The notes beneath the pieces are model-generated. The model saw only the letters and a list, made by a program, of their open reading frames with translations, did no database searches and was not told the DNA's origin. Below, in pieces: positions 15,042 through 25,898 of a DNA stretch of 43,892 nt; position 1 is the stretch's first letter, and each line of letters opens with the position of its first letter. This DNA comes from Paracoccaceae bacterium. Its GTDB lineage: Bacteria; Pseudomonadota; Alphaproteobacteria; Rhodobacterales; Rhodobacteraceae. The stretch covers positions 1 to 43,892 of the forward strand of contig JABSSD010000184.1 of assembly GCA_013214575.1 (NCBI GenBank), read 5' to 3'. The position numbers and the translations under genes were made by a program.

Positions 15042-17054
15042 ATGAACAGCTTTGATGACAGGCATCAGGCCGGGAGCAATCGCTCCCGGCTGTTTGTTTA
15101 CAATGGTGGCTTTGTCACCCAGAAACGCCTGCGGCGCATTCTGCAACTGGCCGGCTATGACATTCGGTTGGGCCTGCCCGGCCCCAAGGATCTGGTGGGC
15201 ATCTGGGGCAACTCGCCCACCGCCCATCGCGGCCGCCGGGGGGCCGACAGGCAGCAGGTTGGCCTGCTGCGGGTCGAGGATGCCTTTTTGCGCTCGATCC
15301 ACCCCGGCCGCGCCGGCGAGCCGCCGGTCGGCTTGCAGCTGGATCGCTCAGGCGTGCATTTTGACCCGGCCCGCCAATCGGATCTGGAACAGATGCTGGC
15401 CACAGCGCCGCTGGATGACAGCGCCCTGATGCGCCGCGCCCGCGATGCGGTGTCGCGGATCATTGAGGTGCAACTGAGCAAGTACAATGCCTTTGACCCC
15501 GCCACCCCGGTGCCTGAACCCGGCTATGTGCTGGTGGTGGATCAGGCGCGTGGAGATGCCTCGGTGGTGGCCAGCGGTGCCGATCGGGCGCGATTCCTGG
15601 AGATGCTGGTGTTTGCGCAAGAGGAAAACCCCGGCGCCCGCATTATCATCAAGGCCCACCCGGAAACATCGCAGGGCTTTCGCCCCGGCCATTACCGCGC
15701 CGAGGATGCCAATGACCGCATCACCCTGCTGACTGAGGCGGTGTCGCCGTGGGAGCTGCTGGACGGCGCCATCGGGGTCTATACAGTGTCGTCGCAGATG
15801 GGCTTTGAGGCCATTCTCGCAGGTCATAAGCCGCGCATTTTTGGCCAGCCGTTCTATGCCGGCTGGGGGCTGACCCAGGATGAGTTCCCGCTGGCCAGAC
15901 GCCAGCGCCAGTTGACCCGACAGCAGCTCTGTGCCGCCACCATGTTCCTGTATCCGGTCTGGTACGATCCGTTTCGCGATCAGTTGTGTGAGCTGGAAAC
16001 CGTGCTGGATAATCTTGAGGCACAGGTGCAGGCCTGGCGCCAGGATCGTCACGGCTGGGCCGCCTCGGGGATGCGCCTGTGGAAACGCCGCCCGCTGCAA
16101 AGGATGTTTGGCAGCGAAAAGAAGCTGCTGTTCACCGAGGACGTTAAGAAAGCTCAGGCCAGTGGCCGCAACTGGATGGTCTGGGCGGGCAAGGCCGGGG
16201 CAGAGCATCAGGGCGCCACCCGGGTTGAGGATGGCTTACTGCGCTCGCGCGGGTTGGGGGCCGAACTGGTGCCGCCGCTGTCGCTGGTTACCGACCGTCA
16301 GGGCATCTATTACGATCCGACACAGCCCAGCGATCTTGAGGATCTGATCACGCAGCGTGTCCGCCTGACCGAGGCGCAGGAGCGGCGGGCCGAAAACCTG
16401 CTGCGCAGCCTGGTCCAGTCCAGCCTGTCGAAATACAATCTGGGCGGCGACAGCCCGGAACTGCCCGCAGGGCGTCGCATTCTGGTGCCGGGACAGGTCG
16501 AAGACGATGCCTCGATCCTGACCGGGGCGGGCAAGGTCAAGACCAACCTGGATCTGCTGCGCGCCACTCGGGCCGCCAATCCGGACGCGGTGATCATCTA
16601 CAAGCCGCACCCGGATGTTGAGGCCGGGTTGCGCCGCGGCGCAATCAAAGCCGAGGGTCTGGCCGATGTGGTGGCGCTCAACAGCGATCCCATTGCCCTG
16701 TTTGACGAGATCGGAGAGCTGTGGACGATGACCTCGCTGATGGGGTTCGAAGCCCTGCTGCGCGGCGTCAAAGTCACCACGCTGGGGGCTCCGTTCTATT
16801 CCGGCTGGGGGCTGACGCAGGACCTGTCGAGACAGCCCAAGCGGCGCCAGGCGCGCCCCAGCCTGCTGGGATTGGTGCATGCCGCACTGATCGACTATCC
16901 GCGCTACTGCGATCCGGTGACCGGCCTGCCCTGCCCGGTTGAGGTCGCGGTGCTACGTCTGCAAAGCGGCGAGATCCCACATCCCGGCAGGGCCAACCGG
17001 GCGCTGTCCAAGCTGCAGGGGCTGCTGGCCACTTATGCGCATCTGTGGCGCTAA
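15042..17054 (+). CDS. kpsC: KpsC-like dual-domain capsule glycosyltransferase
   Basis: The start is taken as ATG 15042, five bases after the preceding stop; an upstream frame to 14961 overlaps that gene and lacks homology. The 670 residues hold two tandem Capsule_synth domains with matching landmarks: RVEDAFLRS, SKYN and FYAGWGLTQD in the first half, and RVEDGLLRS, SKYN and FYSGWGLTQD in the second. KpsC has two glycosyltransferase modules that alternately add beta-2,4 and beta-2,7 Kdo residues to build the linker that anchors group 2/3 capsules to lipid. No kpsMT, kpsE or kpsU gene lies in this window. Confidence 0.9.
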   Translation: MNSFDDRHQAGSNRSRLFVYNGGFVTQKRLRRILQLAGYDIRLGLPGPKDLVGIWGNSPTAHRGRRGADRQQVGLLRVEDAFLRSIHPGRAGEPPVGLQLDRSGVHFDPARQSDLEQMLATAPLDDSALMRRARDAVSRIIEVQLSKYNAFDPATPVPEPGYVLVVDQARGDASVVASGADRARFLEMLVFAQEENPGARIIIKAHPETSQGFRPGHYRAEDANDRITLLTEAVSPWELLDGAIGVYTVSSQMGFEAILAGHKPRIFGQPFYAGWGLTQDEFPLARRQRQLTRQQLCAATMFLYPVWYDPFRDQLCELETVLDNLEAQVQAWRQDRHGWAASGMRLWKRRPLQRMFGSEKKLLFTEDVKKAQASGRNWMVWAGKAGAEHQGATRVEDGLLRSRGLGAELVPPLSLVTDRQGIYYDPTQPSDLEDLITQRVRLTEAQERRAENLLRSLVQSSLSKYNLGGDSPELPAGRRILVPGQVEDDASILTGAGKVKTNLDLLRATRAANPDAVIIYKPHPDVEAGLRRGAIKAEGLADVVALNSDPIALFDEIGELWTMTSLMGFEALLRGVKVTTLGAPFYSGWGLTQDLSRQPKRRQARPSLLGLVHAALIDYPRYCDPVTGLPCPVEVAVLRLQSGEIPHPGRANRALSKLQGLLATYAHLWR

Positions 17055-17104
17055 GGCCGTCAGTTTGGGGGGGGGATTACAGGTGGTCGACCGCCATGCT
17101 CAGG

Positions 17105-18205
17105 TCATTGCAGCGACCGGGTCCAGCGATGCTCGACATCCCCTCCGACCTGACGGGTTTCAATCAGCTGGAACCGCGGCGCTTGCTCTAACCGGGTCAG
17201 ACCCAGTGTGCCAATCATCGGCAGCCCCTCGGCACCAATGGCCAGCCCGGCGGTAAAGCCGATCAGCTCGTCCACCAGATCGAGGGCCAGCAGGGACGCC
17301 GCCAGCGCACCGCCGCCTTCGCAGAACACCCGGGTCAGCCCGGCCTTGCCCAATTGCTGCAGGATATCTGCGGCATCCAGCTGCATCCCCCGGACCGCAC
17401 AGGGCAGCAGCCTGGCCCCCAGCCCCTCCCAGGCCCTGAGCCGTTCGATATCAGCGCCGGCGCCGTGACACAGCCAGAGCGGCACCTTATGGGCGGTGCG
17501 GGCCAGTTGGCTGAGCAGCGGCAGATCCAGATGGCGCGAGATCACCACCCGCACCGGCTGCTGCGCAATGCCCAGATCGCGCACGGTCAACGACGGATCA
17601 TCTGCACGGGCGGTGCCGGCCCCGACCATCACCGCGTCATGACGGGCCCGCATCGCATGCACCGACCGCCGCGCCTCGGGGCCGGTAATCCACTGGCTGT
17701 GGCCACTGCTGGTGGCAATACGGCCGTCAAAGCTGGCGGCCAGTTTCAGCGTCACCAATGGGCGACCCTGTTCTGTTTTTAGAAAAAATCCGGCATGGTC
17801 GCGGGCGGCCTGATCAGCCAGCACCCCGGTCTTGACCTCGATCTCTGCCCAACGCAGGCGTTCAAACCCCTGCCCCGAGACCCTGGGGTCGCTGTCTTCG
17901 ATCGCCGCCACAACCCGGGCGATGCCCGCGTCGATCAAAGCCTGGGCGCAGGGCGGTGTCTGGCCCTGATGGGCACAGGGCTCCAGCGTCACATAGGCGG
18001 TGGCGCCGCGGGCCTGCGCCCCGGCCTGGGCCAGCGCCATGGTTTCGGCATGCGGCCGTCCGCCCGGTTGGGTCCAGCCACGGCCGACGATCCGATCGCC
18101 CTGCACCAGCACACAGCCCACCGCCGGGTTGGGCCAGCACAGCCCCTGGCCCCGCCGTCCCAGGCTCAGCGCCAAGGCCATGAACCGGTTGTCGGTGTCG
18201 CTCAC
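17105..18205 (-). CDS. ribD: Riboflavin biosynthesis deaminase/reductase
   Basis: This 366-residue bifunctional enzyme starts with a GTG that overlaps the nrdR stop (GTGA). The deaminase domain (about 1-145) has the zinc site H52-A-E54 and C77/C86 within [12 protein letters not shown]. The reductase domain follows, with [35 protein letters not shown] and [13 protein letters not shown]. It deaminates and then reduces the pyrimidine intermediate to 5-amino-6-ribitylamino-uracil phosphate. In many alphaproteobacteria ribE would follow directly. Here the three capsule genes on the opposite strand lie between, with only 50 bases between the kpsC and ribD stops. Confidence 0.94.
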   Translation of the reverse strand: MSDTDNRFMALALSLGRRGQGLCWPNPAVGCVLVQGDRIVGRGWTQPGGRPHAETMALAQAGAQARGATAYVTLEPCAHQGQTPPCAQALIDAGIARVVAAIEDSDPRVSGQGFERLRWAEIEVKTGVLADQAARDHAGFFLKTEQGRPLVTLKLAASFDGRIATSSGHSQWITGPEARRSVHAMRARHDAVMVGAGTARADDPSLTVRDLGIAQQPVRVVISRHLDLPLLSQLARTAHKVPLWLCHGAGADIERLRAWEGLGARLLPCAVRGMQLDAADILQQLGKAGLTRVFCEGGGALAASLLALDLVDELIGFTAGLAIGAEGLPMIGTLGLTRLEQAPRFQLIETRQVGGDVEHRWTRSLQ

Positions 18206-18669
18206 TCTTCCGGCGGCGTCAGCGGCCGCAATTCGTGGACAAAATCCTCAAAATCATCCGCCGCCTGGAAGTTTTTGTAGACGCTGGCAAAGCGCACATA
18301 GGCCACGGTGTCGATCCGGGCCAGCGACTCCATCACGATCTCGCCAATCCGGCTGGATTGAATATCGGTGTCGCCCATGCTTTCCAGTCGCCGCACGATG
18401 CCCGAGATCATCTGATCGATCCGCTCCGGATCAACCGGGCGTTTCTGCATTGAAATGCGGATTGACCGCTCCAGTTTGTCGCGGTCAAAATCTTCGCGCT
18501 TGCCCTTTGACTTGATCACCACCAGGTCACGCAGCTGCACCCGCTCATAGGTGGTAAACCGCCCGCCGCAGGCCGGGCAAAACCGCCGTCGCCGGATCGC
18601 GACGTGATCCTCGGCGGGCCGAGAATCCTTTACCTGGGTATCAACATTCCCGCAAAACGGACAGCGCAT
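18202..18669 (-). CDS. nrdR: Transcriptional repressor NrdR
   Basis: This 155-residue protein of normal length has the NrdR zinc ribbon (C3, C6, C31, C34: MRCPFCGN ... [14 protein letters not shown]), followed by an ATP-cone domain with [20 protein letters not shown]. NrdR senses ATP/dATP and represses ribonucleotide reductase genes by binding NrdR boxes. It leads the nrdR-ribD pair, with ribD starting on its stop codon. A perfect DnaA box lies about 52 bases upstream of its start. No clear NrdR-box pair is seen in the leader. Confidence 0.95.
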   Translation of the reverse strand: MRCPFCGNVDTQVKDSRPAEDHVAIRRRRFCPACGGRFTTYERVQLRDLVVIKSKGKREDFDRDKLERSIRISMQKRPVDPERIDQMISGIVRRLESMGDTDIQSSRIGEIVMESLARIDTVAYVRFASVYKNFQAADDFEDFVHELRPLTPPEE

Positions 18670-18721
18670 TTACAGTTCCCCTCAATCAACTCGACCACAA
18701 TTTGTACGGAGTTCAATATAG

Positions 18722-18730
18722 TTATCCACA
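18722..18730 (+). promoter_or_regulatory. Consensus DnaA box upstream of nrdR
   Basis: TTATCCACA at 18722-18730 is an exact DnaA box, 52 bases before the nrdR start codon. It could link nrdR expression to replication initiation. A single 9-mer can also occur by chance in 44 kb, so its role is an inference. Confidence 0.4.
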
Positions 18731-18856
18731 GTTATAGGGCAGACGCTAGGATTTGGGTAGGGGGATATTCACACCCCTAAATAGAGGCCATGATCGGCGC
18801 GGGCAGGCCCTCCGGTGCCGCTGCTTCACTGTGAAACAGGGACTGCGGCACTGTTA

Positions 18857-19285
18857 TTAATCCCACATCAAATTTATGAAAAACGGCCGCCTGTAGCACT
18901 GGTCAAACGCCGCGGTAACCGAACGTGAATAGCCCACGGTCAGCACATTGAGAATTAAACTGGACTGGTAGGGCTCGATGCCGATCGCATCGGGGGTCAA
19001 CGTAAATGTCACCGCATCCCTTGCCCCTGTCGTCACGCCCCGCCCCACATCACTGACGACATAAATCCGGGTTTTCCAGGGCGCCCGCACGACACGGCGC
19101 ACATAATCGCCGATGCCACACCAATAGTCTTCTTTTTGCACCCCGGGGCGGCCAATGACCTCGATCACGTTCTGGTCGACCCGGGTAACATAGAGCGAGT
19201 TGGTCGCCCGGAATTCCTGCGCGGTCAGCGGCAGCGCCAGCACCGAGGCGGCGACAATGGCAAGCGGTTTAAATATCGATTTCAC
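18857..19285 (-). CDS. Exported two-cysteine protein, paralogue of 19382-19795
   Basis: A GTG start at 19285 behind GGAGGT gives 142 residues with a clear signal peptide (hydrophobic core about 8-20, probable cleavage near LPLTA). The mature part holds YWCGIGDYVRR, WKTRIYVVSDVG and DAVTFTLTP, with Cys56 and Cys130 as its only cysteines, suggesting a disulfide in the periplasm or outside. The same landmarks occur in the gene just upstream, so the two arose by duplication. I do not recognise the family. The 187 bases between it and nrdR contain no gene. Confidence 0.75.
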   Translation of the reverse strand: MKSIFKPLAIVAASVLALPLTAQEFRATNSLYVTRVDQNVIEVIGRPGVQKEDYWCGIGDYVRRVVRAPWKTRIYVVSDVGRGVTTGARDAVTFTLTPDAIGIEPYQSSLILNVLTVGYSRSVTAAFDQCYRRPFFINLMWD

Positions 19286-19381
19286 GATCTACCTCCAGTC
19301 CGCCGCTGCCCGGTGATGCCGCTGCAATCGCGCATTTGCATCACTGTGTTGAGGTCAGACCCATATGTTAAAATTCAGCGC

Positions 19382-19795
19382 TCACAACAGGTTGAGCAAA
19401 TACGGATCGCAATGGGAATCTGCGCCTTGTACGGTTTTAGAACGGCCCACATTAAACCCATTCGAGCGTATGGCACTGGGGTCCCCCTGCGAGGCAACCG
19501 GGTCAAGTGTAAAGAGCACGGTGTCTTTGCGGCCTGATACCTCGCCCAGGCCAAGCCCCCGCACAACATAGATCGGCGTCTGCCAGCCGGCCCCCAGATA
19601 GCGGCGCGCATATTCCGAGCCGGCACACCAATAGGCCGAGCGGGTGGCGCCGAATTGTGGTGCCACCTCAAAAACCACGCCCGCATGGGGATAGGCCCGG
19701 GCGCCATATTTTAAACCTTTGAAATTACTGGCTTCGACCGTGCAGGCGGTGATCACAGCGCCGCAGAGAGCCAATGTAGAGAGAGATTTTTTCAT
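19382..19795 (-). CDS. Exported two-cysteine protein, possible lipoprotein
   Basis: ATG 19795 gives 137 residues. The N-terminus is a signal sequence with ITAC at 15-18, which fits a lipobox; cleavage after VEA is the alternative. The mature part has YWCAGSEYARR, WQTPIYVVRGLG and DTVLFTLDP, matching the neighbour at 18857-19285 in order and spacing. Its cysteines Cys57 and Cys129 sit almost exactly where those of the paralogue do. The function is unknown; a small envelope or secreted protein is likely. It lies 96 bases upstream of its paralogue on the same strand, perhaps cotranscribed. Confidence 0.7.
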   Translation of the reverse strand: MKKSLSTLALCGAVITACTVEASNFKGLKYGARAYPHAGVVFEVAPQFGATRSAYWCAGSEYARRYLGAGWQTPIYVVRGLGLGEVSGRKDTVLFTLDPVASQGDPSAIRSNGFNVGRSKTVQGADSHCDPYLLNLL

Positions 19796-19976
19796 TTTGA
19801 AACCAACACTTAAAACGCCGACATGGCCTAGCCACCTGCCCCATCATAGCCAGCTTGCGCCGGGATGCCAGCCCAATCCCGGTGCGCCCCGGTCAGGCGG
19901 GCAAAACCCTGCGCCAAATGAGGGGCTGATGATTGGATCCCGGCGGATTGTCCGGCCTTGGATTACGGCGTTAAAT

Positions 19977-20264
19977 TTATGCGGGCCGAGCCGGAAACGG
20001 GATGATTTTAGCCGATTGGCGCGGCGCAAGCAGCTGTTCCAGCACCGTCAGGATATCGCGGCTGGCGGCGTCATCGGCGAACTTGGCCCTGGCCGATTGA
20101 CGCAGAAAGGCCCGGGCGCCATCGGCGTCCAGCGCCTTGAGCTTCAACGGGTGATCGCGCAGCGCGTCAATCATGAACTGGTTGGCCCGCATCATGGCGT
20201 TCAGCGACTGGAGTTTTTCATCCAACAGGCCGAGCGCCTCGTTCAGGTTTGAATTTGCAGACAT
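19977..20264 (-). CDS. Small helical protein of unknown function
   Basis: I chose ATG 20264, with GGGGAT upstream, rather than the longer frame to 20330, whose extra N-terminus looks non-coding. The 95 residues are strongly helical (LNEALGLLDEKLQSLNAMM, then DARAFLRQ-type segments) and end in a short basic tail with KIIPFPARP. There is no signal peptide, membrane segment or known motif. The sequence looks like a conserved coding frame, but I do not recognise the family. It stands alone, 181 bases before the neighbouring exported-protein gene. Confidence 0.55.
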   Translation of the reverse strand: MSANSNLNEALGLLDEKLQSLNAMMRANQFMIDALRDHPLKLKALDADGARAFLRQSARAKFADDAASRDILTVLEQLLAPRQSAKIIPFPARPA

Positions 20265-20395
20265 CGTAATCCCCAAGCGAATGCGCCCCACCAATGGGCT
20301 CAGTCTAGAGAGGAGGCTGCCGTGGGGCAATGCAGAAGGTTACCAAATGGTTAACGGTTCGGTGCAAGGGTGGCTGGCTGCGTGGCCGGGCGGGC

Positions 20396-20674
20396 TCAGG
20401 TGAACAGCCGGTCGCCCATCTGGTCAATCAGCACCTTGGCCTTCTGGATCGCGGCCTCGGAGGCGGCTTCATTGGAGTTGAGCGTGTCGGCCCGGATCAG
20501 CCGGTGGGTTTTCAACTCACCCTCGATCTCTTTCTCGATCCGGGCGGCAAGACGGTAGTGTTTCCCTTCCGCAAGGGGATCGGGGAAGATGGCGAAATCC
20601 TTGTAGAATTCGGGCTCGGGACCCTTGGCGGCCGCCGCGTCAGACCCGCCGAAGAGTTTTTTCAAAAAGGACAT
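20396..20674 (-). CDS. HlyU-family protein
   Basis: This 92-residue protein starts at ATG 20674 behind AGGAG. It begins MSFLKKLFGG, a short amphipathic start typical of alphaproteobacterial HlyU-like proteins. It then has the domain pattern EFYKDFAIFPDPLAEGKHYR, AARIEKEIEGE, HRLIRADTLNS and IQKAKVLIDQMGDRLF. The name comes from a Vibrio haemolysin regulator, but short family members in Rhodobacteraceae have no proven DNA-binding role, so a regulatory function should not be assumed. It is a single gene; an inverted-repeat region follows on its upstream side. Confidence 0.75.
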   Translation of the reverse strand: MSFLKKLFGGSDAAAAKGPEPEFYKDFAIFPDPLAEGKHYRLAARIEKEIEGELKTHRLIRADTLNSNEAASEAAIQKAKVLIDQMGDRLFT

Positions 20675-21083
20675 GTCGGACTCCTACTGGTTTTGGCGGA
20701 GGGTGACATATCGGGCGCGGGAATGCACGGGGGGAAGATTGACACCTCAACGAAAGGGACGCGCCTGACCTAGGGGAGTTGAGGCTGTCTAGAAAACGAT
20801 CCGGGGGATCGTTTTAAGCCGAGACGGGCGGAGCCCTAAGAAGCGCTTGTTGGTAGAGCTACGTGTCCACAAAGGGTCGCGCCTGACCTTGGTAGTCGTG
20901 CTGAAAGCACGCCTACCAAGGTCAGGCGCGACCCGGCGGTGCCGGGCGGGAGGGCACCGTCTACGGGGAAACGAGGGAGCAATACATGCTGTTACTTATT
21001 CTTAATCACTAACTCGCTTGATTGAAAACTACATGATCCACGCAAATCGAGTATGGTACTAAGAGTTTTCGATTGGACATCAA
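20675..21083. repeat. Gene-free stretch with long inverted repeats
   Basis: I see no gene in these 409 bases. AAAACGATCC (20793-20802) pairs with 20806-20815 across a 3-base loop. A much longer hairpin spans 20874-20934: perfect 22-base arms (20874-20895 and 20913-20934), then one mismatch and an inner 6-base stem CGTGCT/AGCACG around GAA. The outer arm begins GGGTCGCGCCTGACCTTGG. A near copy without its partner (GGGACGCGCCTGACCTAGG) lies at about 20756-20774. This could be a miniature inverted-repeat element or a strong bidirectional terminator. Confidence 0.7.
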
Positions 21084-21689
21084 ATGAACAGTGGCCCTAC
21101 CAAAGATTACATTTCCTATTGGGCAGGCAAAATGAATAATCGCGGTCACGCCACGACTTTTGGACGAGGCAGCACTGAACAAGACAAGAGAATTATCGAA
21201 GCAAGTGTTCTTGCCGAATGGGTAAGGTCGGCATCAAGTGAATTGTCTCTAAACATTACCGACGCTGCTCTTCTTCAGAATGACCCTCCTGATGCGAAAG
21301 CTACTGTAAATGGCTTGCACAAAACGATCGAACTAACCGAGCTGGTCGACGGAGATTTTATCGCCGACGTTAAGCGATCACGAAATAAAGGAAAGCACCG
21401 CAGTGCTTTTTCTGTACGTGATTTCTCTCGAGTTCAGTGGGATAGGGAGCGTTTTTTCACTGAGTTGAACAACCTCATATCAAAAAAGGACAAAAAGTAC
21501 TCAGCCCAAGAGGTGCCCATTGATATCCTAATCGTCTATTCAGATGAGCCTTGGCTGACCCCAGAAGAAGTATCGATCTGGATGCAACCGAATAAAAAAC
21601 CGCGCCTAACAAGCATAGGCACGGTTCATGTTTTGCTAACCTACTCACCCGGCTACCGGGAGTATTGGCCAATCTTTTCGATGGACTAA
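21084..21689 (+). CDS. AT-rich gene, possible PD-(D/E)XK nuclease fold
   Basis: ATG 21084 starts a 201-residue protein that is AT-richer than its neighbours. Residues 66-86 contain NDPPDA followed by an IELTEL strand, which resembles the catalytic PD...(E)xK core of restriction-like nucleases (D70, E83). A preceding helix carries E39, as in such folds, and a Lys/Arg-rich stretch (DVKRSRNKGKHR) follows. The lysine of ExK is replaced by Thr, so activity is uncertain. A second hydrophobic strand (VPIDILIVYSDEPW) lies near 145-158. Its stop lies three bases from the rpoD stop, convergent. No methyltransferase or toxin-antitoxin partner is adjacent. The fold is a hypothesis. Confidence 0.5.
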   Translation: MNSGPTKDYISYWAGKMNNRGHATTFGRGSTEQDKRIIEASVLAEWVRSASSELSLNITDAALLQNDPPDAKATVNGLHKTIELTELVDGDFIADVKRSRNKGKHRSAFSVRDFSRVQWDRERFFTELNNLISKKDKKYSAQEVPIDILIVYSDEPWLTPEEVSIWMQPNKKPRLTSIGTVHVLLTYSPGYREYWPIFSMD

Positions 21690-21692
21690 AAC

Positions 21693-23687
<1,995 letters not shown>

Positions 23688-23800
23688 TCAATGCTCCTAC
23701 AGGGGCTAAGGGCGATTCGGTCTAGGCGAATCATTCACGCAGCAAGTGATTCGTCACCCCGTTTACCCGGTTTTTCTAGGTACTTCCTTATGAAAGCGAC

Positions 23801-25804
23801 TCAGCGGCGTTTTCGTGAGAAGTTGATTCCATCTGTCAGCGCGCTCAACAGGTTGCGTTCATCCCGGTTCAGGCGCGCCCCGTTGTCGGCAATGTCATAC
23901 TGGGCACGGTCTTCGTTTTCACTGCGCACCGCCTTGTTGCGGGCCTCGGCGGCCTGCCCCAAACGCCAGGTCACCGCCTCATCGGCCAGCCCGCTCAGGT
24001 CCTCTTCGGCCTCGGCCACCTCAGCATCCAGCCCAAGCCGCGCTTCTATTTTGGCGAATTCTTCACTCAGCATCAGGCTGGCGGTTTCCAGATCACCGGG
24101 ATTGCGGACACATGCGCTGATAGCGACATGGCGAAGCGCATGCAGGTTTTCAAGGGCGTAGGGTCCCAAAGCATAGAGTATTTCATCCTGCAGCCGCTCT
24201 GGCGCGCCCACGCCGTAGCGCAGGATCATATCGCGCATGATGGCATGGTCCGGGTCAGAGCAAGACATCCGTTCAAAACTGGCTTCAAATTCAACAATCA
24301 CCGCCGGCGTGGCGATGGCACTGGCCAGAATCACCGCCTCGCGCATGGCAATGGCCGCCTGATCGGTGGCTGCCGCCAACATCGAGCTTTTGGTGCTGGC
24401 CAGCGGTTGCGGCACCGCTTTGCCACCGGGGCGCCATTTGCCGCGCGGCCCGTCCTTGAAGCCACCCTTGGGGCTGAAGCCGCCAATGGGGTTAAAGGCA
24501 ACACTGGTCGGCTTGCGATTGCCGCGATACAGCTCCCAGAGCATGTCTTTGATGTCATCGCCATAGTGTTTGCGGATCGACGGGTCGCGGATCAGTTTGA
24601 TCTTCTGGCGCAGGCTTTTGTCCAGCCCGGCCTTGCGTTCTGGGCTGTCGAACACCTTGCCCTCGGTTTCACGCCGCCACAGCAGTTTCACCATCGGCAC
24701 CGCCTGATCCAACAGCGCCTGCACCGCCGCCGGGCCCTGACTGCGGATCAGATCGTCGGGGTCTTTGCCTTCGGGCATCATCGCAAAGCGCAGCGATTTA
24801 CCGGCCTCCAGCAGCGGCAGCGCCAGATCAATCAGCCGCATCGCGGCGCGCAGGCCGGCGGTGTCGCCGTCCAGCGCAATGATCGGCTCATCCGCGATCC
24901 GCCACATCATCATCAGCTGGCTTTCGGTCACCGCGGTGCCCAGCGGTGCCACTGCGGCCTCAAAGCCGCCGTCCGCCAGTGCGATCACATCCATATAACC
25001 CTCGGCCACCAGCAGCGGCTGACCCTTGCCAGCGGCCACCCGGGCGGGGGCGAGATTATACAGGCTGCGGCCCTTGTCGAACAATTCGGTCTCGGGCGAG
25101 TTCAGGTATTTGGCGTTGTCATTGGGGTCCATCGCCCGGCCACCAAAGGCAATGGCACGGCCGCGGGCGTCGCGGATCGGGAACATGATGCGATTGCGGA
25201 AGGTGTCATAGGGTTTGCCGCCCTTGGTCGAGGGTTTTGCCAGCCCGGCGCCGAAGATCAGATCCTCATCCACGCCCTTGCCGCGCAGGTGGTCCCACAT
25301 GTTCTGCCAGCCATCGGGGGCAAAGCCGATCTGCCAGCGCTCCAGCGATTGCTGCGACATGCCGCGCCGTTCCAGATAGGCGCGGGCCTCCTGGGCGCGG
25401 CCGGTGTTCAGCTGCAGCCGGAAGAACTGCACCGCCTGTTCCATCACATCCACCAGCAATGTGCGGCGGTCCTGTTTCTGTTGCGCCTGAGGGTCGCGGG
25501 CGGGCATTTCCATCCCAGCCTCGGCGGCGATGATCTGCACCGCCTCCATAAAGCCGACGTTTTCAGTTTCCTGCACAAAGCCGATCGCATCACCCTTGGC
25601 CTGACAGCCAAAGCAATAATAGAATCCCTTGCGGTCATCGACGTGGAAACTGGCGGATTTTTCGTGGTGAAACGGGCATGGCGCCCACATGTCGCCCTTG
25701 CCCATATTGGATTTACGCTGGTCCCACATGACTTTGCGCCCGACAACCTGGCTCAGGCTGACGCGGTTGCGCAGTTCATCAAGGAATCCGGGGGTCAGTG
25801 ACAT
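23801..25804 (-). CDS. dnaG: DNA primase DnaG
   Basis: This 667-residue primase starts at ATG 25804. The N-terminal CHC2 zinc finger uses C43, H46, C64 and C67. The TOPRIM catalytic core follows, with LLVAEGYMDVIALA (the catalytic Glu) and IIALDGDTAGLRAAMR (the DxD). The C-terminal helicase-binding domain is less conserved. DnaG makes RNA primers for replication and acts with DnaB helicase. It precedes rpoD on the same strand in the conserved order. Length is usual and I see no lesion. Confidence 0.96.
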   Translation of the reverse strand: MSLTPGFLDELRNRVSLSQVVGRKVMWDQRKSNMGKGDMWAPCPFHHEKSASFHVDDRKGFYYCFGCQAKGDAIGFVQETENVGFMEAVQIIAAEAGMEMPARDPQAQQKQDRRTLLVDVMEQAVQFFRLQLNTGRAQEARAYLERRGMSQQSLERWQIGFAPDGWQNMWDHLRGKGVDEDLIFGAGLAKPSTKGGKPYDTFRNRIMFPIRDARGRAIAFGGRAMDPNDNAKYLNSPETELFDKGRSLYNLAPARVAAGKGQPLLVAEGYMDVIALADGGFEAAVAPLGTAVTESQLMMMWRIADEPIIALDGDTAGLRAAMRLIDLALPLLEAGKSLRFAMMPEGKDPDDLIRSQGPAAVQALLDQAVPMVKLLWRRETEGKVFDSPERKAGLDKSLRQKIKLIRDPSIRKHYGDDIKDMLWELYRGNRKPTSVAFNPIGGFSPKGGFKDGPRGKWRPGGKAVPQPLASTKSSMLAAATDQAAIAMREAVILASAIATPAVIVEFEASFERMSCSDPDHAIMRDMILRYGVGAPERLQDEILYALGPYALENLHALRHVAISACVRNPGDLETASLMLSEEFAKIEARLGLDAEVAEAEEDLSGLADEAVTWRLGQAAEARNKAVRSENEDRAQYDIADNGARLNRDERNLLSALTDGINFSRKRR

Positions 25805-25898
25805 GGGGGTAATGTGCCAGAAAACGGAGGCAGTTCCAAGCCCGGGCTGCGTTTACAGCGGGTTTGGATAGCTGCCAATTATGTAGAACGAAGGGGGC

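Noticed and set aside
6483-18788. Shared CCTAAATAGAGGC at 6483-6495 and 18776-18788
   Set aside because: A 13-base match is expected several times by chance in a window of this size.
24128-25801. 557-residue plus-strand frame opposite dnaG
   Set aside because: It is antisense to the clear primase gene, with His/Gln/Arg-rich shadow composition and no family features.
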